This document shows positions 1-8,630 of a stretch of 64,000 bases of DNA, piece by piece. The notes beneath the pieces are model-generated. The model was not told the origin of the DNA and searched no databases. It was given only the letters and a program-made list of their open reading frames with translations. Origin of the DNA: an uncultured Sulfitobacter sp. (GTDB lineage Bacteria; Pseudomonadota; Alphaproteobacteria; Rhodobacterales; Rhodobacteraceae); NCBI RefSeq assembly GCF_947497275.1, contig NZ_CANMFS010000002.1:534705-598704 (forward strand), written 5' to 3'. The stretch's first letter is position 1; every line of letters starts with the position of its first letter. The position numbers were made by a program, and so were the translations under genes.

Positions 1-945
1 GGTGTCGTTTACGTAATAGCGCGCGTTGCCGGCCTGCAGGTTATAGTAGGCGGCATTGTCCAGACCCCGAAAACAAAGTGTCGGTCCACGCTGGTCACCT
101 TCGGCGGTATGGTTGTAGACGACATCGAGGATAACTTCGATGCCCGCCGCATGCAGCCGGTCGACCGCCTGCCGAAACCCGTCCGCGCCGTTTGGCCCGA
201 AATAGCGCGGCTCCAGCGCGAAAAAGCCAAGGCTGTTGTACCCCCAGTAATTCGTCAGACCCCGCTCGGTCAGGAATCCGTCGTCTAAAAACGCATGCAC
301 CGGAAGCAGCTCCAGCGTTGTCACGCCGAGGTCCGTCAGGTGCGCGATAACGGCGTCGCAGCCAAGTGCTTCGTAGGTGCCGCGCAAGTGTTCGGGCACA
401 TCGGGCAGCAGTTGGGTCAGGCCCTTGACATGGGCCTCGTAGATCACCGTTTCGGACCAGTCCCTGCGCGGGGCGGGGGTGCCGCTCCATGATGCTTCCG
501 GTTCGGGCACAATGGATTTGGGAACGAATGGCGCGCTGTCGGTCTGGCTGGGCGCAGCGTCGCGCTCGGACACCGCAGGATCATAGCCCAGCGTTTCCTT
601 CGCATTTCTCCATTCGCCGTGAAACGCGCGGGCGTAAGGGTCAGCCAGCAGCTTCATCGGGTTGAACCGATGGCCCCGGTGCGGCTCGTAGGGACCATGC
701 GCCCGATACCCGTAGAGCGTACCGGGCTTCAGCCCCGGCACACATCCATGCCATACTGCACCCGTCCGGTCCGGCAGGGCAATCCGCGCCGTCTCGCGCA
801 GGCCGTCTGCGCTGAACAGGCACAGATCGATGCGTGTCGCATTCTCGGAGAAGACGGCGAAATTTACACCGTCTCCGTCATAGACCGCTCCGAGGCGGGT
901 ATGATCGCCTGGAACAATGCTCACAATTGGCGCGGTTTCCTGCAT
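1..945 (-). CDS. glgX: Glycogen debranching enzyme GlgX, N-terminal part (gene runs off the window)
   Basis: Translating the minus strand from an ATG at 943-945 gives an open frame of 315 residues that is still open at position 1. It starts MQETAPIVSIVPGDHTRLGA and has the N-terminal CBM48/isoamylase-type domain (VYDGDGVNFAVFSENATRIDL), then the GH13 barrel with conserved region I as DVVYNHT near residue 285. GlgX removes alpha-1,6 branches from phosphorylase-trimmed glycogen in the cytoplasm. It starts 6 bp after the glgA stop, so it is the third gene of a glgC-glgA-glgX operon. The catalytic aspartate and glutamate lie beyond the window. No glgB is seen between glgA and glgX. Confidence 0.93.
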   Translation of the reverse strand, partial: MQETAPIVSIVPGDHTRLGAVYDGDGVNFAVFSENATRIDLCLFSADGLRETARIALPDRTGAVWHGCVPGLKPGTLYGYRAHGPYEPHRGHRFNPMKLLADPYARAFHGEWRNAKETLGYDPAVSERDAAPSQTDSAPFVPKSIVPEPEASWSGTPAPRRDWSETVIYEAHVKGLTQLLPDVPEHLRGTYEALGCDAVIAHLTDLGVTTLELLPVHAFLDDGFLTERGLTNYWGYNSLGFFALEPRYFGPNGADGFRQAVDRLHAAGIEVILDVVYNHTAEGDQRGPTLCFRGLDNAAYYNLQAGNARYYVNDT

Positions 946-951
946 CTTCGG

Positions 952-2397
952 TCAAGTCCTCGCCAATGTGCGATAAATCCGTGCCATACGCGCGGCCGAT
1001 GAATCCCAGCCCACGGGATGTTTCATCGCGTTACGCTGGACTTTTTGCCACGCCTGCCGGTCGGCATAAAGTGCCATGGCCCGGTCAAGCGCGTCGCCCA
1101 GTCTCAGCGCCGTGGTGGGTGCAAACTGAAATCCCGTCGCACAGCCTGCAGCGAGAGCGGCCTCGTTCGCGTCGATCACCGTGTCAGCCAGCCCGCCTGT
1201 CACCGACACAATCGGCAGCGTCCCGTAGCGCATCGCGCAAAGCTGGGTCAGGCCGCAGGGTTCGAACCGCGACGGGACCAGCGTTGCATCGGCCCCCGCC
1301 TGCATCAGATGCGCGAGGTCTTCGTTGAACCCGATCTCTACGCCGACGCGGCCTGGATACCGTCCGGCAAGCTCCCTAAACCCGTGCTCTAGCTCCGGCG
1401 CGCCGGATCCCAGCAGGACAAACCGCGCGCCCTTGTCGAGAATGGCAGGCAATGCCTGCAGTGCCAGATCCAGACCCTTTTGTTCCGACAGGCGGCTGAT
1501 GACGGAAAAGAGCGGCGGAGACGTATCCGCACCCAGTCCGAAATGCTCCTGAAGAGCGTGTTTGTTCGCAACCTTTCTGGCCAGGGTACGGCTGGTATAG
1601 GTCTGCACCAGCGCCGGGTCCGAGGCGGGATCCCACGCTGTCGTGTCGATGCCATTGAGTATGCCCGACAGATCGGCCTTGCGCGCGACCAGAACTCCTT
1701 CGAGTCCCATGCCGAACTCCGGCGTCATCAGCTCGCGCGCGTAGGTCGGGCTGACGGTCGTGATCTGGTCGGCCTGCATCAGCCCGCCCTTGAGAAAGCT
1801 GATCTGGCCGAAGTATTCGAAACCGTCTTGCGTGAACCCCGCAGGATCGAGGCCAAGGACCCCCATGGTCGTTGCGGGAAAATTTCCCTGAAACGCGATG
1901 TTGTGAATGGTCAGGACACAGGGCGGTGCGGCCTCGTCGGCCTGCCCCAGATAGACCGGTGTGAGCCCGGCCTGCCAATCGTGCGCGTGGACCACATCGG
2001 GTTGCCATCCCGCGACGCCCTTGCGTCCGATATCGGCCCCAAGCCGGCTCAGCAGACCAAAGCGCAAATGGTTGTCGGCCCAGTCCACGCCGGCTTCGTT
2101 CAGATAGATTTGCCCCGGCCGGTCATAGAGGTGCGGCGCGTCGATCAAAAGCAGGTCAATGCCGGCCGCTCGCTTTGCCAGAACGCGCACCGGTCCGCCG
2201 AATTGCGATCCCGCATCGAGAACAACCGCTGCGTCCCGCCCCAGATGCGCGATCTGCCGGTAGAGCGGCAAAACCACGCGACATTCAACGCCCAACCCGC
2301 CCAGCACGGGTCCGAGTGCGCCGACCACATCGGCCAGACCGCCCGTCTTGACGAAAGGTGCACATTCCGAGGCGACGAAGAGCAGTTTAAGAGTCAT
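952..2397 (-). CDS. glgA: Glycogen synthase (ADP-glucose type)
   Basis: A 481-residue GT5 glycosyltransferase that transfers glucose from ADP-glucose to the glycogen chain. It starts [15 protein letters not shown] and has the KTGGL substrate-binding motif at residues 17-21, the HAHDWQ segment, and the C-terminal EPCGLTQ motif expected of GlgA. The open frame extends 13 codons upstream, but the ATG at 2395-2397 overlaps the glgC stop as ATGA and places KTGGL where the family has it, so that start was chosen. The length is normal for bacterial GlgA. It is translationally coupled to glgC and followed closely by glgX. Confidence 0.95.
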   Translation of the reverse strand: MTLKLLFVASECAPFVKTGGLADVVGALGPVLGGLGVECRVVLPLYRQIAHLGRDAAVVLDAGSQFGGPVRVLAKRAAGIDLLLIDAPHLYDRPGQIYLNEAGVDWADNHLRFGLLSRLGADIGRKGVAGWQPDVVHAHDWQAGLTPVYLGQADEAAPPCVLTIHNIAFQGNFPATTMGVLGLDPAGFTQDGFEYFGQISFLKGGLMQADQITTVSPTYARELMTPEFGMGLEGVLVARKADLSGILNGIDTTAWDPASDPALVQTYTSRTLARKVANKHALQEHFGLGADTSPPLFSVISRLSEQKGLDLALQALPAILDKGARFVLLGSGAPELEHGFRELAGRYPGRVGVEIGFNEDLAHLMQAGADATLVPSRFEPCGLTQLCAMRYGTLPIVSVTGGLADTVIDANEAALAAGCATGFQFAPTTALRLGDALDRAMALYADRQAWQKVQRNAMKHPVGWDSSAARMARIYRTLART

Positions 2398-3653
2398 TTG
2401 GCCAACTTGTCGATCATGCCTTGGGTGATCAGACATATCCCGTTTTCCGAGCGCCGAAAGCGGTCGGCGTCGTCCTTTTCGTTTTCACCCACTACAAGCC
2501 CCTCGGGGATTTCGACGGAGCGGTCAATGATGACATTCCGCAACCGCGCCCCGCGACCGATCTGGACGTTCGGCAGAGCAACGACGCCGTTCAGCTCCGC
2601 ATAGGAGTTGACCCGTGCGCCGCTGTGCAGCAGGCATCTGTTCAACTGCGCCCCGGAAATGATGCAGCCCCCCGCGATCATGGAGGACACCGCCATCCCG
2701 CGGCGATCCTCTTCATCGTGTACGAATTTCGCAGGTGCGGTCAGTTCGGAATAGGTCCAGATCGGCCAGCTTTGATCATAGAGATCCAGTTCGGGCTCGA
2801 AATCGGTCAGGTCGATGTTTGCCTGCCAGAAGGCATCAAGCGTTCCCACGTCACGCCAGTACGCCTTTTGCTCGTGCGAATTTGTGACGCACGACCGGCT
2901 GAAGGGATGCGCAAACGCATTGCCCTGCGCGACCAGCGCCGGAATGATGTCTTTGCCGAAATCATGCTCGGACGTCTCCGACGCGGCGTCTTCGCGCAGG
3001 ATACTGATCAGGAAATCGGTCCGGAAAACGTAGATGCCCATACTCGCCAGGGACTGGCTTTCGTCGCCCGGCATTGCTGCAGGGTCTTCAGGCTTTTCCG
3101 CGAACTCCAGGATGCGGTCCTGCTCATCGACGGCCATCACACCAAAGGCACTTGCCTCGTCACGGGGGACCTCGATACAGCCGATAGTGACGTCCGCACC
3201 GGTTTCAACGTGTTGCTTGAGCAGCAGCGAATAATCCTGCTTGTAGATGTGATCGCCCGCCAGAATGAGGATATATTTCGGCGCGTAGCCTTCGATTATG
3301 TCGATGTTCTGGGTGACGGCGTCGGCCGTACCGAGATACCAGTTTCGCTCGTTCACTCGTTGGGAGGCAGGCAGGATGTCCAGCGACTCGTTGCGCTCTG
3401 CCCGGAAAAAACTCCAGCCGCGCTGAAGATGACGGATCAAGCTGTGCGCCTTGTACTGTGTCGCCACCCCGATGCGGCGGACACCGGAGTTGACCGCGTT
3501 CGACAGCGCAAAATCGATGATCCGGGTCTTGCCACCGAAATACACCGCAGGCTTTGCCCTGATGTCAGTCAGCTCCTTGAGGCGACTGCCCCTCCCCCCC
3601 GCCAGGACAAAAGCCATTGTCTCGCGTGCAAGTTTATGTGTCGAAACGGTCAT
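2394..3653 (-). CDS. glgC: Glucose-1-phosphate adenylyltransferase (ADP-glucose pyrophosphorylase)
   Basis: A 419-residue enzyme that makes ADP-glucose from ATP and glucose-1-phosphate, the committed step of glycogen synthesis. The nucleotidyltransferase signature [12 protein letters not shown] is at about residues 18-29, with [19 protein letters not shown] following and a C-terminal left-handed beta-helix ([22 protein letters not shown]). The length is typical for the family. It is the first gene of the leftward glycogen operon and faces a ROK regulator across 169 bp that hold a long AT-rich inverted repeat. Alphaproteobacterial GlgC enzymes are commonly activated by fructose-6-phosphate, which would suit the adjacent fructokinase; that link is inference. 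Confidence 0.96.
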   Translation of the reverse strand: MTVSTHKLARETMAFVLAGGRGSRLKELTDIRAKPAVYFGGKTRIIDFALSNAVNSGVRRIGVATQYKAHSLIRHLQRGWSFFRAERNESLDILPASQRVNERNWYLGTADAVTQNIDIIEGYAPKYILILAGDHIYKQDYSLLLKQHVETGADVTIGCIEVPRDEASAFGVMAVDEQDRILEFAEKPEDPAAMPGDESQSLASMGIYVFRTDFLISILREDAASETSEHDFGKDIIPALVAQGNAFAHPFSRSCVTNSHEQKAYWRDVGTLDAFWQANIDLTDFEPELDLYDQSWPIWTYSELTAPAKFVHDEEDRRGMAVSSMIAGGCIISGAQLNRCLLHSGARVNSYAELNGVVALPNVQIGRGARLRNVIIDRSVEIPEGLVVGENEKDDADRFRRSENGICLITQGMIDKLAK

Positions 3654-3746
3654 TGGTCATTCCCCCGCGGTAGCAGTGTCCCAGCGTCGAATCGCGATCC
3701 GGGCCCCTCAAATCTGACCCCCCTAGTGCCAAATCTCCCGGCATCG

Positions 3747-3781
3747 GTCAATAATTAAATCACTCTTATTTATTTATTGAC
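3747..3781. promoter_or_regulatory. AT-rich inverted repeat, candidate ROK operator between glgC and the ROK gene
   Basis: Arms GTCAATAATTAAA (3747-3759) and TTTATTTATTGAC (3769-3781) are inverted repeats matching at 12 of 13 positions around a 9-nt spacer. The right arm contains an exact TTGACA (3777-3782) that could be a -35 box for the ROK gene. ROK repressors such as NagC and Mlc bind long AT-rich palindromes, so this is a plausible shared operator for the divergent glgC operon and the ROK-fructokinase operon. No binding evidence can be read from sequence. Confidence 0.5.
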
Positions 3782-3822
3782 ATGGCACCGCTTTCTGGGT
3801 CAGTTTCCCCACAGGTCGCAAT

Positions 3823-5070
3823 ATGGATTCCGAAAGAGTGATGGAACAGGTTCTGAAATTCGAAGGAGAACGGCACGGTCCTGACACCGCGCACCGGGGG
3901 TCGAACCAAAGCGGCATGCGCGGTTACAACGAGCGGCTGGTCCTGAGCCTGATCCGCAGGTCCGGTGCCATGGCCAAGGCCGAGATCGCCCGTAGCACAA
4001 GCCTTTCCGCGCAAACTGTCTCTGTCATCATGCGCGCGCTGGAAAAGGACGGGCTGCTGGTCCGCGGAGAACCTGTGCGCGGAAGGATCGGACAGCCGTC
4101 AATCCCGATGGATCTTGCCAGGGACGGTGCTTTTTTCTTCGGGCTGAAGGTAGGTCGGCGCAGTCTCGATCTGGTGCTGACCGATTTTCTGGGTGAAGTG
4201 CAGCATCGTGTGCGCACCAATCACCCCTATCCGACGCCTGACGCGACCCTGCAATTCGTGCGGGACGCGATCGAACAGATGCTTGCCAAACTGCCAGCCG
4301 AGCACATATCCCGGGTGGCTGGACTGGGCATCGCGTTGCCCTTTCAGCTTTGGGATTGGGCCGAAACGCTGGGGCACAGTGCCGAGGAGATGCGCGGGTG
4401 GAAAGACCGCGACATCGCCGCCGAAATCGGGGCTGAGCAGGACTTTCCGGTCTTTGTCTGCAACGATGCATCGACAGCGTGCGGGGCCGAGCTTGTCTTT
4501 GGCGACCAGGACAAACCACGCGACTTCCTGTATTTCTTCGTCGGTTTTTTCATTGGGGGCGGTCTGGTCCTCGACAACACGCTTCACACCGGGCGCACCG
4601 GCAATGCCGCCGCCCTGGGATCCATGATCGTGCCGACCGCAGATGGCCGCCTGCACCAGCTGGTCGATGGCGCCTCGCTTGCCAATCTGGAACGGGACGT
4701 GATCGCGAACGGCGACAGGAACGCGATGATCTGGGACACACCTGTAAAATGGAACATCCCCGATGCACCGCTGAATGCCTGGCTGGACAACGCATCGTTC
4801 GGGATCGCGCAGGCAATCCTGTCTACCGTCTGTCTCATCGACGTGGCGCATGTGCTGATCGACGGCTGGATGCCCGCGCAGATGCGGGCAGAGCTTGCCC
4901 GGCGGGTTCGGACACATGTGGCTGACATACCTATCGCGGGCGTCCGGAAACCGGAAATTCTCGAAGGGTCGATCGGGCCGGACGCGCGGGTGCTCGGCGC
5001 GGCCAGCCTGCCATTGTCCGAACGCTTTCTCGTGGAGAAGAATATGTATCAGAAAGGCCCAGCCAAATGA
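3823..5070 (+). CDS. ROK-family transcriptional regulator
   Basis: A 415-residue protein with an N-terminal winged helix-turn-helix (about residues 30-85: NERLVLSLIRRSGAMAKAEI, then SLSAQTVSVIMRALEKDGLL) and a C-terminal ROK sugar-kinase-like domain with the phosphate-loop-like VAGLGIALP and FFIGGGLVLDN. The zinc-binding cysteine cluster of classic ROK proteins is not evident near GRTGNAAALG. Such proteins are sugar-responsive repressors. It overlaps the fructokinase start by ATGA, so the two are co-transcribed, and it is divergent from glgC. The start at 3823 has only a weak ribosome site; an in-frame ATG at 3841 is possible. The effector is unknown; fructose or glucose is a reasonable guess. 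Confidence 0.88.
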   Translation: MDSERVMEQVLKFEGERHGPDTAHRGSNQSGMRGYNERLVLSLIRRSGAMAKAEIARSTSLSAQTVSVIMRALEKDGLLVRGEPVRGRIGQPSIPMDLARDGAFFFGLKVGRRSLDLVLTDFLGEVQHRVRTNHPYPTPDATLQFVRDAIEQMLAKLPAEHISRVAGLGIALPFQLWDWAETLGHSAEEMRGWKDRDIAAEIGAEQDFPVFVCNDASTACGAELVFGDQDKPRDFLYFFVGFFIGGGLVLDNTLHTGRTGNAAALGSMIVPTADGRLHQLVDGASLANLERDVIANGDRNAMIWDTPVKWNIPDAPLNAWLDNASFGIAQAILSTVCLIDVAHVLIDGWMPAQMRAELARRVRTHVADIPIAGVRKPEILEGSIGPDARVLGAASLPLSERFLVEKNMYQKGPAK

Positions 5071-5993
5071 TCCTGTGTTGCGGAGAAGCGCTCATCGACA
5101 TGATACCGACGCCAACCACGGCCGGTCGCGACGGGTTCGTGCCGCATGCGGGCGGCGCGGTGTTCAACACCTCTATCGCGCTGGGTCGGCTGGGCGTACA
5201 GACCGGAATGCTGACGGGTCTGTCGACCGATATGTTCGGGCAGCAACTGTCCGACGCCCTAAGGGCAAGCCACGTCGACACCTCGCATGTGATCCCCTCG
5301 GATCGTCCTACAACGCTGGCGTTCGTGCATCTTCAGGACGGTCACGCCACCTACTCGTTCTTTGACGAGAATTCGGCGGGCCGGATGCTGGCCATCGAAG
5401 ATCTGCCCGCCCTATCGAGCGAAGTTTCGTCGCTATATTTCGGCGGTATCAGCCTTGCGTGCGAACCGGGTGCCAATACCTACGCCACCCTTCTCAGGCG
5501 CGAAGGGGCAGACCGCGCAGTGATGTTGGATCCCAACATTCGTCCGCAGTTCATTCAGGACATCGACAAATACCGCCACCGTCTGGACCGGATGATGGCG
5601 ATGGCCGACATCGTGAAGGTATCGGACGAAGATCTGAACTGGATAGTGCCCGCCCCACTTTCGTTGAAGGAAAAGGTCGAGACCGTTCTCGATGCAGGGC
5701 CGAGCGTCGTGATCCTGACCCGTGGCAGCGAAGGCGCGACCGGGTTTCTTGCGGACGGATCCGAGGTAACGGTGGTCGCGTCGCGGGTCGAAATCGCCGA
5801 TACGGTCGGTGCAGGCGACACTTTCAATGCGGGCGTTCTTGCCAAGCTCTACGAACTGGGCGCACTGCAGAAAACCAAACTGAGGTCCCTTGCCGTCGAT
5901 GCCTTGGAACAGGCCCTTGTCCACGGCGCGCGTGTCGCCGCAGTGACCGTGTCGCGCGCTGGTGCCAACCCGCCATGGGCAGATGAGCTGTGA
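5067..5993 (+). CDS. PfkB-family carbohydrate kinase, probable fructokinase
   Basis: A 308-residue ribokinase-fold kinase. It has the N-terminal GEALIDMIP, the sugar-binding HAGGAVFNTSIALGRLG, and the C-terminal PfkB signature DTVGAGDTFNAG with the catalytic base Asp251. The resemblance is to bacterial fructokinases (ATP + fructose to fructose-6-phosphate). Translation is coupled to the ROK regulator by ATGA. Functionally it can finish the pathway started by the sorbitol and mannitol dehydrogenases encoded 7 kb downstream, whose operon has no kinase of its own. Substrate assignment rests on family resemblance and context. Confidence 0.85.
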   Translation: MILCCGEALIDMIPTPTTAGRDGFVPHAGGAVFNTSIALGRLGVQTGMLTGLSTDMFGQQLSDALRASHVDTSHVIPSDRPTTLAFVHLQDGHATYSFFDENSAGRMLAIEDLPALSSEVSSLYFGGISLACEPGANTYATLLRREGADRAVMLDPNIRPQFIQDIDKYRHRLDRMMAMADIVKVSDEDLNWIVPAPLSLKEKVETVLDAGPSVVILTRGSEGATGFLADGSEVTVVASRVEIADTVGAGDTFNAGVLAKLYELGALQKTKLRSLAVDALEQALVHGARVAAVTVSRAGANPPWADEL

Positions 5994-6026
5994 CAGTTCC
6001 TGACTGAACATTTTTTTGAAACCGAT

Positions 6027-6038
6027 GTTAGCGCTACC
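6027..6038. promoter_or_regulatory. LacI-family-like palindrome upstream of gap
   Basis: The sequence GTTAGCGCTACC has an 8-bp perfect core, TAGCGCTA at 6029-6036. Many LacI-family repressors bind operators centred on AGCGCT. It lies 45 bp upstream of the gap ATG in the 89-bp gap after the fructokinase gene, where a promoter would be expected. The outer positions are imperfect, so support is moderate. The core differs from the CGCGCG element near the lacI and smoE promoters. Confidence 0.35.
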
Positions 6039-6082
6039 TAAACCGCTGCTACGGAAACCAACCAGAAATGGAGTGACAAACG

Positions 6083-7114
6083 ATGACAACGAAAATCGCA
6101 ATCAATGGATTTGGCCGTATCGGTCGCTGCGTCTTGCGCGCTCTCATCGATCAGAAGGACACTGATATCGAGCTTGTCGCGATCAATGATCTGGCCCCCG
6201 CCGAAACCATCGCGCATCTGCTGAAATACGATTCCGTGCATGGCCGCCTGAACGAAACAGTCGAGATTGACGGTGGCACGCTGATTGTCGGCAACCAGCG
6301 GATCCAATTGACGGCACTGCGCGACCCCGTGGATCTGCCCTGGCGGGATGTCGACGTGGCCTACGAATGTACGGGCTTGTTCACAGCCCGCGATCAGGCC
6401 AAGCGCCATCTCAGCAACGGGTCCAAGCGTGTGCTGATCTCGGCCCCCGGCAAGGACGCGGACCGGACGGTCGTTTACGGCGTGAATGACGCGGATCTCG
6501 GCACCGACGACATTATCGTTTCCAATGCATCGTGCACGACCAACTGTCTTGCCCCCGTTGCGATGGTTCTGGACCGCGCGTTCGGTATCAAGACGGGCTA
6601 CATGACGACGATCCACGCCTTTACCGGCGACCAGCCGAGCCACGACACCAATCACAAGGACCTCTATCGCGCCCGTGCCGCTTCGGTGTCGATGGTGCCG
6701 ACTTCGACCGGTGCCGCGAAAGCGATTTCGCTCGTGCTGCCACAGCTTGCCGGAAAGCTCGAAGGGTCCGCAGTGCGTGTGCCCACGCCCAACGTTTCCA
6801 TGATTGATCTTTGCTTCATGCCCGAACGCCCTGTCACAGCCGATGACGTCAACACAGCCATCGCCGAAGCCGCACGGGGCGACCTTGCGGGCATTCTGTC
6901 GTTCGAAACCGATCCGCTGGTATCAATCGACTTCAACCACGACACCCACTCATCGTGCTTTGCCGCAGCGCAAACAAAAGTCACCGACGGCGGAATGGTC
7001 CGGGTGGTAAGCTGGTATGACAACGAATGGGGGTTCTCCAACCGGATGATCGACACCGGCCGGCGCATGGGGGCATTGCTCGCGGCTCCCGCCCGACTTA
7101 ATCTCGCAAGCTGA
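6083..7114 (+). CDS. gap: Glyceraldehyde-3-phosphate dehydrogenase, type I
   Basis: A 343-residue cytosolic GAPDH converting glyceraldehyde-3-phosphate, phosphate and NAD(P)+ to 1,3-bisphosphoglycerate. The Rossmann motif INGFGRIGR is at residues 7-15. Asp36 follows the second beta strand, which favours NAD over NADP. The catalytic segment NASCTTNC places the nucleophile at Cys151, with the partner His178 in HAFTGDQ. The C-terminal WYDNEWGFSNRM is intact. Full family length. It stands alone between the fructokinase operon and a strong terminator, so it is probably a single-gene unit feeding hexose phosphates into lower glycolysis. Alphaproteobacteria often have several gap paralogs; this may be a second copy. 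Confidence 0.95.
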   Translation: MTTKIAINGFGRIGRCVLRALIDQKDTDIELVAINDLAPAETIAHLLKYDSVHGRLNETVEIDGGTLIVGNQRIQLTALRDPVDLPWRDVDVAYECTGLFTARDQAKRHLSNGSKRVLISAPGKDADRTVVYGVNDADLGTDDIIVSNASCTTNCLAPVAMVLDRAFGIKTGYMTTIHAFTGDQPSHDTNHKDLYRARAASVSMVPTSTGAAKAISLVLPQLAGKLEGSAVRVPTPNVSMIDLCFMPERPVTADDVNTAIAEAARGDLAGILSFETDPLVSIDFNHDTHSSCFAAAQTKVTDGGMVRVVSWYDNEWGFSNRMIDTGRRMGALLAAPARLNLAS

Positions 7115-7218
7115 AACGCGACTTTGCGGTAAGAGTAGTGGACATCATTGCGTCCGACGCTTCTGCCGGTTAGGCCGCGGATCCACACGGTCCGATCTGA
7201 CGGACAGGACCCATGACC

Positions 7219-7270
7219 AGGCGGCGTTGCGCGCAGCATCAGATCTGCGCGCCTGCCGCCTTTTTCTTTT
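7219..7270 (+). terminator. Rho-independent terminator after gap
   Basis: AGGCGGC at 7219-7225 pairs with GCCGCCT at 7255-7261, and the inner GCGCGCA at 7229-7235 pairs with TGCGCGC at 7246-7252, giving a long GC-rich hairpin with one small internal bulge. It is followed at once by TTTTTCTTTT. It ends the gap transcript about 100 bp after the stop codon. Confidence 0.75.
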
Positions 7271-7411
7271 ACCGCCGCCGACCAATTCCGCGTACCGACG
7301 AAGTCGGACGCGGTGCTCCGTGCGTGGTGCAATCGCAACCTTTCTTCTGCACAATTTCTTCGCATTGCGTTCAAATCGAAAGCACCCTGCGGTGCCGGAC
7401 GAGATCCTCTC

Positions 7412-7461
7412 TTGACGTTTTCCAGACTTACCTCCTATCTTATAAAAATTATCGCGCGTTA
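7412..7461 (+). promoter_or_regulatory. Candidate promoter and operator of the lacI-type gene
   Basis: A -35-like TTGACG (7412-7417) and -10-like TATCTT (7436-7441) are 18 bp apart. Just downstream is TTATCGCGCGTTA at 7449-7461, a pseudo-palindrome of form TAnCGCGCGnTA when read on the other strand. The same 13-mer in reverse orientation, with one change, lies upstream of smoE. Its position over the expected transcription start fits autorepression. Confidence 0.5.
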
Positions 7462-7485
7462 CCTTATGGAAAATCAGGTGTAAAA

Positions 7486-8517
7486 ATGGGTCAGCTGAAA
7501 ATTCGCAACATGGAAGAATTCGCGTCGATAAGCGGTATTTCCCGCCCGACGGTCTCAAAGTATTTCAACGATCCGGCAAGCGTGCGCTCTTCTACCCGCG
7601 CGAAAATCGAGGCGGCGTTGGAGAAGCACGACTACCAACCCAACGTCTTTGCGATGAACCAGAACAGGCGGACGACGAAAAACATCGGGGTCGTTGTGCC
7701 AAACCTCGCGGATCCGTTTTTCTCTGAAATCGGGCGACGGGTCGAACTGGCCTGTATCGAAGCGGGATACAGTCCCATTCTGCTCAGCTCTCACGGCCGG
7801 GCGGAGATGGAACGCGACAACCTGAACTCACTCAGATCGCTCAAGCCTGCCGGCGTTTTGCTGGCACCCTTCGGGCGGATGTCCGATTGTGAAGCGATAC
7901 GCGCGTTCGACAGCGATTTCCCCCTCGTTCTGTTCGACGCCAACATCAAGAACGTGGGCCAAGCGTTTGTTGGAACAGACAATTTCCAAAGCGTCGATCT
8001 CATGGTCGAATATCTGTGCCGCAGCGGGGAAGCGCCCTGTTTCTTCGAAATGAAATCCCCGCCGAACCCGAACGCCAACAAGCGGCGCGAAGCCTATATC
8101 GAAAGCATGGAGCGGCACGGACACGTGCCGATGATCTTTCAGGGAGAGGGCGAAGGCTGGAAGTTCGAGGAAATCGGCAACACCGAGGGCGGCCGCCTGC
8201 TCGCCGCGAATGCGTTCACGACCCGCACGATCCTGTGCAGCAACGACCGCCTTGCGATCGGGATGCTGTCGGCGGCTTACGGTCTTGGTTTGCGCGTCGG
8301 GCATGGCGTGGATTGCGATCTGCGCATTGCAGGCCATGACGATCACCCGTTCTCGCGGTTCACCTGTCCGCCGCTAACGACAATCGCGCAAGATTACGAG
8401 GCAATCGCGAATCGGGCGGTAAACGATCTTTTCGGCATGCTCGAGACGAAAGCACCTGCCACAGTCCGGACAGAAACGACATTTGAAGGCCGTCTCGTTA
8501 TGCGGGAATCTGCGTAA
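7486..8517 (+). CDS. LacI-family transcriptional regulator of the polyol operon
   Basis: A 343-residue regulator. The helix-turn-helix is at about residues 8-55 (NMEEFASISGISRPTVSKYF, then hinge residues YQPN), followed by a periplasmic-binding-protein-like effector domain opening NIGVVVPNLADPFFSEIGRRVE. The frame is open for 91 codons upstream, but the ATG at 7486 places the helix-turn-helix at the N-terminus as in all LacI proteins. It lies directly upstream of smoE in the same direction, so it most likely controls polyol uptake. The effector is probably sorbitol, mannitol or a product; this is inferred from position. Confidence 0.88.
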   Translation: MGQLKIRNMEEFASISGISRPTVSKYFNDPASVRSSTRAKIEAALEKHDYQPNVFAMNQNRRTTKNIGVVVPNLADPFFSEIGRRVELACIEAGYSPILLSSHGRAEMERDNLNSLRSLKPAGVLLAPFGRMSDCEAIRAFDSDFPLVLFDANIKNVGQAFVGTDNFQSVDLMVEYLCRSGEAPCFFEMKSPPNPNANKRREAYIESMERHGHVPMIFQGEGEGWKFEEIGNTEGGRLLAANAFTTRTILCSNDRLAIGMLSAAYGLGLRVGHGVDCDLRIAGHDDHPFSRFTCPPLTTIAQDYEAIANRAVNDLFGMLETKAPATVRTETTFEGRLVMRESA

Positions 8518-8549
8518 ATAGTTGGAATCGCTCAGGTGCATAAATTTCT

Positions 8550-8599
8550 TTACGCGCGATAAATTATAATTGACTTCGCGTCACACATTCTTGTAACTT
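8550..8599 (+). promoter_or_regulatory. Candidate smoE promoter with upstream LacI-type operator
   Basis: TTACGCGCGATAA at 8550-8562 matches the reverse complement of the lacI-upstream element (7449-7461) at 12 of 13 positions. It is followed by TTGACT (8570-8575) and TAACTT (8594-8599), 18 bp apart, and a strong ribosome site GAGGAGG (8616-8622) before the ATG at 8631. The shared element suggests that one regulator acts on both promoters. Confidence 0.5.
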
Positions 8600-8630
8600 T
8601 ATCCTACCATCTAACGAGGAGGATAACGGG

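Larger units (their letters stand above)
7115..7485. other. Intergenic region between gap and the lacI-type regulator (371 bp)
   Basis: No supported gene lies here. The region holds the gap terminator at 7219-7270 and the lacI promoter and operator at 7412-7461. A long frame continuing upstream of the regulator and an opposite-strand frame at 7145-7558 have no family resemblance and unnatural composition, so both were left out. Confidence 0.7.

Noticed and set aside
1480..2604. A 374-residue forward frame opposite glgA
   Set aside because: Shadow of glgA with high-GC codon bias artefacts.
2421..3758. A 445-residue forward frame opposite glgC
   Set aside because: Shadow of glgC; no ribosome site and no recognisable family.
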